A DNA stretch of 64,000 nucleotides from the NCBI GenBank assembly GCA_016721005.1, contig JADKJM010000014.1, positions 186,001 through 250,000 of the forward strand, in the 5' to 3' direction. Position 1 is the stretch's first letter, and the number at the start of each line of letters is the position of its first letter. A program made the position numbers and the translations under genes. This document shows positions 57,339 through 64,000 of the stretch, in pieces. The DNA comes from Flavobacteriales bacterium. Lineage in GTDB: Bacteria > Bacteroidota > Bacteroidia > Flavobacteriales_F > PHOS-HE28. Below the pieces are notes generated by a model. That model saw nothing but the letters and a program-made list of their open reading frames with translations, was not told the origin of the DNA and made no database searches.

Positions 57339-60300
57339 CTACACGTTCTTGGTGAGATCCTTGCGCTTGAGCAGATCGGCCACTATGGAACTGGCGACGA
57401 ACACCGAGGAGTAGGTACCCACACCGATACCGATCAGCAACGCGAAGACGAAGGCCTTGATGGACACCCCGCCGAAGATGAAGATGATCACCAGCACCAG
57501 CAAGGTGGTCAACGAGGTGTTCATGGTACGGCCCAAGGTGGAGTTGATGGCCTTGTTGATGACCACCGGGTAGGCATCGCGCTTGTGGTCGCGCATGTAC
57601 TCGCGGATCCGGTCGAAGACGATCACGGTATCGTTGATGGAATAGCCGATCACGGTGAGGATCGCGGCGATGAAGGCCTCATCGATCTCCAGCGAAATGG
57701 GAAGCACCTTGTACAACAGCGAGTACAAGCCGAGCACCACCAACGCGTCGTGGACCAAGGACAGCAAACCGCCCAGACCGAATTGCCAGTTGCGGAAACG
57801 CACTGCGATGTAGAGGAAGATCAGGATCAGCGAAATGCTCAACGAGGTGATCGCATTGCCCTTGATGTCATCGCTGATGGTCGGGTCCACCTTGCGGGAT
57901 TCGCCGACCTCATAGCTCACACCGATCGTGGCCAATCCTTCGCGCAGGCGTGCATCCACCTTGTTGTCCGCAGCGGTGTCGGCTTGGTTGATGAGGAAGT
58001 TGGTGGTCACCTTCAATTGGCGATCACTTCCGTAGGTCTTCACATTCACCGTGCTCTTGATGCCGGAATCGTCCACGAAGCGATCATCCAGAGCTGCACG
58101 GACCTTCGCCACGTTCACATCATCGGTGAATTTCACCACGTAGGTGCGACCACCGGTGAAATCGACACCCCAGTTGAAGCCGTTGGTGAACATGGAGACA
58201 ATGCCCGCTGTGATGAGTAATCCGCTGAAGATGTAGAAGTACTTCCGCTTGCCCATGAAGTCATACTTGGCATTCACGAAGATGTTCTTGCTCCAGTTGT
58301 TCCACACCGAGAACGACTTGCCCTTGTCCACCCGCGCACTGGTGATCAAACGCGAGAGGAAGAGTGCTGTGAAGAGCGAAGTGAGGATGCCCAAGCCCAG
58401 CGTAACGGCGAAGCCCTGGATGGGACCGCTGCCGAAGATGAGGAGCACCACCGCGATGATCATGGTGGTCACATTGCCATCGATGATCGCGGAGAGGGCG
58501 CCCTTGTAACCCAGGTCGAGCGCCGACTTCATCATCTTGCCGTGGCGCAATTCCTCGCGCACGCGTTCATAGATCAGCACGTTCGCATCCACGGCCATAC
58601 CCATGGTAAGCACGATACCCGCGATACCGGGCAGCGTCAATGCGGCTTGCAAGGAGGCCAGTGATCCGATCAGCACGAACAGGTTCACCAAGAGGGCGAG
58701 ATCCGCGACCCAACCCGCACGTGCGTAGTACAAGGCCATGTAGACCAGTACCAGGATCAGCGCGATCACGAAGGAGTTCAGGCCGGTGCTGATGTTCTCT
58801 TCTCCCAACGATGGTCCGACGATGGTCTCGTCGATGATCCGGGCCGGGGCAGGCAACGCACCCGCCTTCAGGATATTGGCAAGGTCATCCGCTTCCTGGA
58901 TCTGCTTGTTGATGTTGCCGGAACCCATCTCGATGCTGGAGTTGCCGCCGCGGATCTCCGAGCGCACTTCCGGAGCACTGTACACGAGGCCATCAAGCAC
59001 GATCGCCACCGAGCGTCCCACGTTCTCCGCGGTCATCAGGGCCCAGATCTGGGCGCCCTCCGGATTCATGCTCATGCGCACTTCCACGGATCCCTTCATA
59101 TCGAAATCCTGCGAGGCGCTGCTGATCGAACTACCATCCAAGCGCGGCTTACCGTCACGCGGGATCTTGAGGGCATACAACGAGAGCATCTGCCCGGTGG
59201 TGCCGTTATTCAATGGTACGGCTTGCGGCTTCGAACCCCACGCCAACCGAAGATCCGCTGGCAAGGCGCTGGTAACCGCATCCATGGCCAATAGTCGCTT
59301 CACCTCTGCAGTATCCTTCAGGTCGGCTTGGCCCACCATGGGTCCACGCGACCAACCGCGTTGGCCCACCATCAGCATCAACTTGCTGGCGAGCGGCGCA
59401 CGCTTCGATGCTTCGGCACGCATCAGGGCGGTATCCACCGGTGCCGCCGTGGAGTCGTCGGTTACCAAGCTGTCCTTCTTCGTGCTATCCACCACCGCGG
59501 CGGTTGCGGTCGCCGTATCGATCGGGTTCCCGAGGGAATCCACCGCACTGCTGTCCTTCTTGTTCAGCTCCGGGTAGAGAAGCTGGCTCAGGGGCTGGTT
59601 CACTTGGTCCAGGATCGGGCCGATGTCCGTGTTGTCAAGCGTTTCCCAGAACTCCAGGTTGGCGGTGCTCTGCAATACACGGCGCACGCGCTCCTTGTCC
59701 TTCACACCCGGCAATTCGATCTGGATCCGGCCGCTGAACTGCTGCTTCTGGATACCGGGCTGTGCCACGCCGAACTTGTCGATACGGGTACGCAGGATCC
59801 GCTCCGTGTTGTTCAGCGCCGTTTCGGCTTCTTTGCGCAAGGCCTTGATGTAGTCCTCGTCATTCCCTTCACGATCGAAGATGGTCTGACGGTCCGGCGA
59901 GTAGAAGATGGCCGAGAGCGGCGGGCGGTTCGGGATCTTGGCGTACTCCTGCGCAAAGAGGGTGATGAAATCATCGCTGCTCGCCAACTGCGCCTTCCGC
60001 GCGTTCGCCATGGCGGTGGTGAAGGCCGGATCCGTGTTGTTCTCGCTCAGGTTGGCCACCAGGTCCGGGATGCTCACCTCCAAGGTCACGGCCATGCCGC
60101 CCTTCAGGTCAAGTCCCAGGTTGATCTCCTTCTCCTTGCACTCGCGGTAGGTGTAACCGAGCACGGGGTAGATGCGCTCTTCGCCGTGCGCACGGAGGTA
60201 ATCGTTCTCGAATTTCACGAGCAACGGGCCGCGCTCGAGCGTCTTATCCGTTGAAGCCGCGATCACGGAATCCGCTTGGAAAGCCCCTACGGTCCTGGCA

Positions 60301-60401
60301 TTCCCTTCCAGACGGGAGGTGAAGAAGGAGAAGGACAACTGGTACGCGCACGCAAGCGCCAACAGGATGGTGAAGATCCATAGCGCGCCTCTATTCTGCA
60401 T
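57339..60401 (-). CDS. secDF: Fused protein-export membrane protein SecDF
   Basis: This 1020-residue fused SecD-SecF begins MQNRGALWIFTILLALAC. The SecD half has GLDLKGGMAVTLEV, ILRTRIDKFGVAQPGIQ, a large periplasmic P1 domain and the membrane signature PGIAGIVLTMGMAVDANVLI (with YERVREEL). The SecF half starts near residue 725 (NWGVDFTGGRTYVVKF) and carries SINDTVIVFDRIREYM. It uses the proton gradient to help complete export. Fused SecDF is typical of Bacteroidota. Confidence 0.95.
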   Translation of the reverse strand: MQNRGALWIFTILLALACAYQLSFSFFTSRLEGNARTVGAFQADSVIAASTDKTLERGPLLVKFENDYLRAHGEERIYPVLGYTYRECKEKEINLGLDLKGGMAVTLEVSIPDLVANLSENNTDPAFTTAMANARKAQLASSDDFITLFAQEYAKIPNRPPLSAIFYSPDRQTIFDREGNDEDYIKALRKEAETALNNTERILRTRIDKFGVAQPGIQKQQFSGRIQIELPGVKDKERVRRVLQSTANLEFWETLDNTDIGPILDQVNQPLSQLLYPELNKKDSSAVDSLGNPIDTATATAAVVDSTKKDSLVTDDSTAAPVDTALMRAEASKRAPLASKLMLMVGQRGWSRGPMVGQADLKDTAEVKRLLAMDAVTSALPADLRLAWGSKPQAVPLNNGTTGQMLSLYALKIPRDGKPRLDGSSISSASQDFDMKGSVEVRMSMNPEGAQIWALMTAENVGRSVAIVLDGLVYSAPEVRSEIRGGNSSIEMGSGNINKQIQEADDLANILKAGALPAPARIIDETIVGPSLGEENISTGLNSFVIALILVLVYMALYYARAGWVADLALLVNLFVLIGSLASLQAALTLPGIAGIVLTMGMAVDANVLIYERVREELRHGKMMKSALDLGYKGALSAIIDGNVTTMIIAVVLLIFGSGPIQGFAVTLGLGILTSLFTALFLSRLITSARVDKGKSFSVWNNWSKNIFVNAKYDFMGKRKYFYIFSGLLITAGIVSMFTNGFNWGVDFTGGRTYVVKFTDDVNVAKVRAALDDRFVDDSGIKSTVNVKTYGSDRQLKVTTNFLINQADTAADNKVDARLREGLATIGVSYEVGESRKVDPTISDDIKGNAITSLSISLILIFLYIAVRFRNWQFGLGGLLSLVHDALVVLGLYSLLYKVLPISLEIDEAFIAAILTVIGYSINDTVIVFDRIREYMRDHKRDAYPVVINKAINSTLGRTMNTSLTTLLVLVIIFIFGGVSIKAFVFALLIGIGVGTYSSVFVASSIVADLLKRKDLTKNV

Positions 60402-60433
60402 GACCGAAGTGGGGGGTTTCTTAAAAGAGGCGG

Positions 60434-60441
60434 CAAATATA
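60434..60441 (-). promoter_or_regulatory. Probable -7 element of the secDF promoter
   Basis: TATATTTG on the minus strand matches TAnnTTTG, 33 bases before the secDF start. No TTG at the right spacing was found. Confidence 0.5.
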
Positions 60442-60603
60442 GGTTTGTTCAACTACGGCGGAAAGGATGCCGGAACCGGCTCACTCCAAGGCGCTTTTGG
60501 CGTACACGCGGATCCGTGAAGAAGGATGACGATCGTTGGTCCGGGAGTGCGGCAACGTAGTCGAACTTTGACGCGTCCACTCTACGCCTGTGGCATTCAT
60601 CCC

Positions 60604-62892
60604 ATGATCCTCACTCGCTCCATTTTACCGCTCGCTGTTGCGCTGCTCACGGTTCCCGCATACAGCCAGCTCGAACTCCACTTCGATCCCAACATCCCGG
60701 TGCAGGACCAAGGGAACACCTTGGATCTGGCCTGGGCCGGCGGCTTGAACTTCGTCCAAGTGGGCCAAGTGGATCTTAATGGCGACGGGCTGAAGGATCT
60801 CTTCCTCTTCGACAAGTCATACATCTCCGGCAACAAACCGGTGATCCTGCTGCGCACCGCGGGCACGGGCACCGCAGCGTATCGTGTCACGCGGGACTAC
60901 GATGCGATCCCGCCCTTCGATCAACTGCACGATTGGGCGCTCTTGCGCGATTACGACTGCGATGGCAAGGAGGACATCTTCACGTATTCACAGGCGGGCT
61001 TCTCGGTCTTCAAGAACATCAGCGACGCCAGCGGTCCGGCCTTCCAGATGATCAAGTACCGGGTGAACTCGAACTACGTGGCGCCCTCCGGTGCAGGCAG
61101 CATCGCGAACCTCTTCATCTCCCAAGTGGATGTGCCCGGCATCGCGGATGTCGACAATGATGGCGATCTGGACATCCTCACCTTCAGCCTGCTGGGCAGC
61201 TATGTGGAGTACCACAGGAACCTGAGCATGGAGACCTACGGCACCTGCGACAGCCTGCTCTACGAGGTGCGCAACAAGTGCTGGGGCTATTTCGCGGAGA
61301 ACTTCAGCAACAACTCCGTCACGCTGAATGTGCCCTGCCAGTTCAACGTGCCCAACCCGGAGATCGGCCTGGACGGCGATGCGAACGGCGATGGATCGCG
61401 CGACCTCGACGACGCGAACCCCGAGCGCGCACACGCGGGCAGTACCGTAACGCCCTTGGACCTGAACGGTGATGGCGTGATGGACATGCTCCTCGGCGAC
61501 ATCTCCTTCAACAACCTGGTAGGCCTGCACAACGGCGGCACCGCGCTGAGCGCGATCATGGCGGCGGAGGATACCCTCTTCCCACCCTACGACACCTCCA
61601 CCGACCTCGCCGTGTTCCCCGGTTCCTACTACGTGGATGTGGACCAGGACGGGCGTCGCGACCTGATCACAAGCCCCAACGCCAGCAATTTGGCTCAGAA
61701 CTACCGCAGCATGTGGTACTACCGCAACGAAGGGACCGATGCCGCGCCCGTGTTCGAGCTCCAACAACAGAACCTCTTCCAGGACCGCATGCTGGAATTC
61801 GGTGAAGGGGCCATGCCCGTGCCCTTTGATGAGAACGGCGACGGGCTGATGGACCTGCTCGTGGCCAACCATGGCTACTACCAGAATGGTGGCACCTACC
61901 TCGCGAAGATCGCGCTGTTGCGCAATACCGGCACCCTCACCGCACCGGCCTTTTCCATGATCACGGACGATTACCTCGACCTCTCCACCAGCGGCATCGG
62001 CTTGAGCATGTACCCGGCTTTCGGCGACATCGACAACGATGGTGACAAGGACCTGTACATCGGCGATCTGCAAGGGCGACTGCACTTCTACCGCAACGAC
62101 GCCACCGGCCCCGTGGCGCAATTCCAACTGATCCAAGCCAACATCCTGGACAGCGAAGGCGCCATGATCGACGTGGGCCAGTTCGCCACGCCCATCTTCA
62201 CCGACCTCGATATGGATGGCAAGCTCGACCTGGTGATCGGGGAACGCAACGGCAACCTGAACTACTACCGCAACACCGGCACGGTGAGCGCGCCCGTATG
62301 GTCCTTGGTGAACGAGAACCTCGGCGAGGTGAGCACCGTGGAATACTGGAACGTCACCGGCCACTCGGTGCCTTTCCTCTTCCGCAACGACCAGAACGAA
62401 CGCGAGATGCTGCTCGGTTCGGAATCCGGCTGGATCTTCCACTACGGCGATATCGAAGGCAACATCGATGGCGCATGGACCCTGCTCGACAGCACCTTCA
62501 TGGACATCCACGATGGCGCGCGCACAGGACTCTGTCTCTACGACTACACCGGCGACGGCGAGTTGGACATGGTCGTCGGGAATTTCCGGGGCGGCCTCTC
62601 CTTTTGGCGCAGCGATGTGATCAGTACCGTGGTGCCGGTGGGGCCGCTACAAAGCACCTTCACCATGATGCCGAACCCCGTGCGTGATCGCGTGGAACTG
62701 TTGGCGGGACCCGATACCCCTGCGAAGTGCGAATGGGTCTTCCGCAACACCATCGGACAAGTGGTGCTGCGCGAACCGGTGCGTGGTGCGCGCACGGTGG
62801 TGGAACTCGACGGCTTGCCCGAAGGTGTGTACCTGGTCCGGATGGAAGGAGGCGTGACATCGGGCACGCAACGGCTGGCGGTGGTGCGGTGA
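60604..62892 (+). CDS. Secreted FG-GAP/VCBS-repeat protein with T9SS sorting domain
   Basis: This 762-residue protein has a signal peptide (MILTRSILPLAVALLTVPAYS) and repeated Ca-binding-like loops of the form DxNxDGxxD (DLNGDGLKDLFLFD, DVDNDGDLDILTF, DVDQDGRRDLI, DIDNDGDKDLYIGD, DLDMDGKLDLVIG). This fits an integrin-alpha-like beta-propeller. The C-terminus (FTMMPNPVRDRVEL ... GVYLVRMEGG) is a type A sorting domain. It is read divergently from secDF. Surface binding is likely; the ligand is unknown. Confidence 0.88.
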   Translation: MILTRSILPLAVALLTVPAYSQLELHFDPNIPVQDQGNTLDLAWAGGLNFVQVGQVDLNGDGLKDLFLFDKSYISGNKPVILLRTAGTGTAAYRVTRDYDAIPPFDQLHDWALLRDYDCDGKEDIFTYSQAGFSVFKNISDASGPAFQMIKYRVNSNYVAPSGAGSIANLFISQVDVPGIADVDNDGDLDILTFSLLGSYVEYHRNLSMETYGTCDSLLYEVRNKCWGYFAENFSNNSVTLNVPCQFNVPNPEIGLDGDANGDGSRDLDDANPERAHAGSTVTPLDLNGDGVMDMLLGDISFNNLVGLHNGGTALSAIMAAEDTLFPPYDTSTDLAVFPGSYYVDVDQDGRRDLITSPNASNLAQNYRSMWYYRNEGTDAAPVFELQQQNLFQDRMLEFGEGAMPVPFDENGDGLMDLLVANHGYYQNGGTYLAKIALLRNTGTLTAPAFSMITDDYLDLSTSGIGLSMYPAFGDIDNDGDKDLYIGDLQGRLHFYRNDATGPVAQFQLIQANILDSEGAMIDVGQFATPIFTDLDMDGKLDLVIGERNGNLNYYRNTGTVSAPVWSLVNENLGEVSTVEYWNVTGHSVPFLFRNDQNEREMLLGSESGWIFHYGDIEGNIDGAWTLLDSTFMDIHDGARTGLCLYDYTGDGELDMVVGNFRGGLSFWRSDVISTVVPVGPLQSTFTMMPNPVRDRVELLAGPDTPAKCEWVFRNTIGQVVLREPVRGARTVVELDGLPEGVYLVRMEGGVTSGTQRLAVVR

Positions 62893-62920
62893 GGAGTTGA
62901 CCTCGCCGGGGTTGATCCAG

Positions 62921-63420
62921 CCCCACCGGTCATCGCGAGCGCAGCGAAGCGATCTCGTCAAGCGCAGCCCACACGATCGTCAGCCCCACCGGTCATCGCG
63001 AGCGCAGCGAAGCGATCTCGTCACGCGCAGCCCACACGATCGTCAGCCCCACCGGTCATCGCGAGCGCAGCGAAGCGATCTCGTCAAGCGAAGCCCACGC
63101 GATCGTCAGCGCACCCCCCGGAGCCGTCACTGCGGCCCGTCATCCCGGCCTTGGGCCGGGACGCAGCCTCGTCAGCGAAGCCCACACGATCGTCAGCCCC
63201 ACCGGTCATCGCGAGCGCAGCGAAGCGATCTCGTCAAGCGAAGCCCACGCGATCGTCAGCGCACCCCCCGGAGCCGTCACTGCGGGCCGTCATCCCGGCC
63301 TTGGGCCGGGACGCAGCCTCGTCAAGCGAAGCCCACGCGATCGTCAGCGCACCCCCCGGAGCCGTCACTGCGGCCCGTCATCCCGGCCTTGAGCCGGGAC
63401 GCAGTCTCGTTACCTGAAGC
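62921..63420. repeat. Composite tandem repeat array of 63-bp and ~87-bp units
   Basis: Three 63-bp units (starting CCCCACCGGTCATCGCGAGC, ending CACGATCGTCAG) are followed by alternating ~87-bp units (CGGAGCCGTCACTGCGG, TCATCCCGGCCTTGGGCCGG). All share the ending CGAAGCCCACGCGATCGTCAG in part. It lies directly after the VCBS gene and encodes nothing convincing. Confidence 0.85.
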
Positions 63421-63833
63421 ACATGAAGCTCTACGGCGTGAATTTCCTGATGACCTCACACCCGCTCCCACAAGTTTGCAACCCGTGCTCCACCCTTCAC
63501 CCCCCCAATAGCGAAGTGCCTCATATCGCCCGTACGTCGATCCACCTTGCGGCCGGATCTTCCGGAATCGAATGAAGCACTTCGGGCGCAAGCTACCCCT
63601 CCGCTCCCGCGTGTCTGCACCTCGGACTCATCACCATTGCCATGGCGTCCATTTCAGTCCATTCCCGTCCATTCCACCCCGTCCACCCCGTCCACCAAAC
63701 CCACCACCCCCCGGAGCCGTCACTGCGGGCCGTCATCCCGGCCCCGAGCCGGGACGCAGCCTCGTCAGCGAAGCCCTCGCGATCGTCAGAGCCCTGACTC
63801 GTCCTGATCCGGGTTTACGCAAAAGCGAACCTC
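63421..63833. other. Gene-free spacer with one more repeat unit
   Basis: No gene is seen. It includes a C-rich low-complexity tract of TCCATTCCCGTCCATT-like words (about 63650-63710) and a further copy of the ~87-bp unit at 63708-63790. Confidence 0.6.
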
Positions 63834-64000
63834 ATGAAGGACGGAACGGACAAGGAAAAAGGAAGGCCACGCAAATACGATGTGGCGTTCAAACGAATGG
63901 TGATCGGCGAGTACCGGAGCGGTCGCTGGACCATGGAGCAATTGCGTCGGCGATACGCCTTGGCGGGCAAGAGCTGTATTGCAGAATGGATGACGCAGAT
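63834..64000 (+). CDS. Transposase N-terminus (3' end outside window)
   Basis: The frame starts MKDGTDKEKGRPRKYDVAFK and continues RMVIGEYRSGRWTMEQLRRR, then YALAGKSCIAEWMTQ to the window edge. The basic N-terminus and helix-turn-helix pattern match IS3-type OrfA/transposase heads. It may belong to the same family as the C-terminal remnant at 34907-35393, but the overlap needed to show it is not in the window. Confidence 0.7.
   Translation, partial: MKDGTDKEKGRPRKYDVAFKRMVIGEYRSGRWTMEQLRRRYALAGKSCIAEWMTQ

Noticed and set aside
62921..63420. CRISPR array
   Set aside because: Repeats are 63-87 bp and abut or share parts, with no unique spacers of constant length and no cas genes nearby.

Overview
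The window is a chromosomal segment of a high-GC member of the Bacteroidota, most likely an uncultured Flavobacteriales-type organism. The evidence for this is C-terminal type IX secretion sorting domains on three proteins, a type III glutamine synthetase, a fused SecDF, DUF2851 and DUF3467 proteins, and promoters of the form TTG-N19-TAnnTTTG. The exact lineage is an inference.

Layout: 1-7.7 kb is the 3' part of a giant secreted adhesin-like protein. 8.1-17.0 kb carries a NamZ-like hydrolase and a LolE/FtsX-type permease read divergently from overlapping start codons, a cystathionine beta-synthase, a REP-associated transposase with its own REP hairpins, a metal/cobalamin-binding receptor, a patatin-barrel protein and two small translationally coupled genes. 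17.2-31.0 kb is one long minus-strand information-processing operon in the order tRNA-Thr, tRNA-Tyr, tRNA-Gly, tRNA-Thr, tuf, tRNA-Trp, secE, nusG, rplK, rplA, rplJ, rplL, rpoB, rpoC, DUF3467. A good Bacteroidota promoter lies in front of it. Upstream of it are rpsU, a Xer recombinase and hpf.

32.7-40.9 kb is an accessory island. It holds a MORN-repeat protein, three related antitoxins with one intact and one frameshifted ParE-like toxin, three copies of a ~105-bp repeat, a transposase remnant, an RHS C-terminal cassette cut by a decayed IS630 element, and a 21-bp tandem repeat that reads as a heptad-repeat protein coupled to a small downstream gene.

41.0-62.9 kb returns to housekeeping genes: acyl-CoA dehydrogenase, apt, a helix-hairpin-helix protein, a sugar-nucleotide reductase, a VWA protein with T9SS tail, DUF1456, a PspC-like protein, DUF2851, pyrF, prfA, purM, a PorE-like OmpA protein, glnA (with a 3' frameshift), tatA, secDF and an FG-GAP/VCBS secreted protein. 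The last kilobase is a composite repeat array and the start of a transposase gene cut by the window edge.

The genes fit together as a core translation/transcription cluster and a protein-export theme (SecE, SecDF, TatA, PorE-like, three T9SS cargo proteins), broken by one island rich in toxins, repeats and mobile-element debris.
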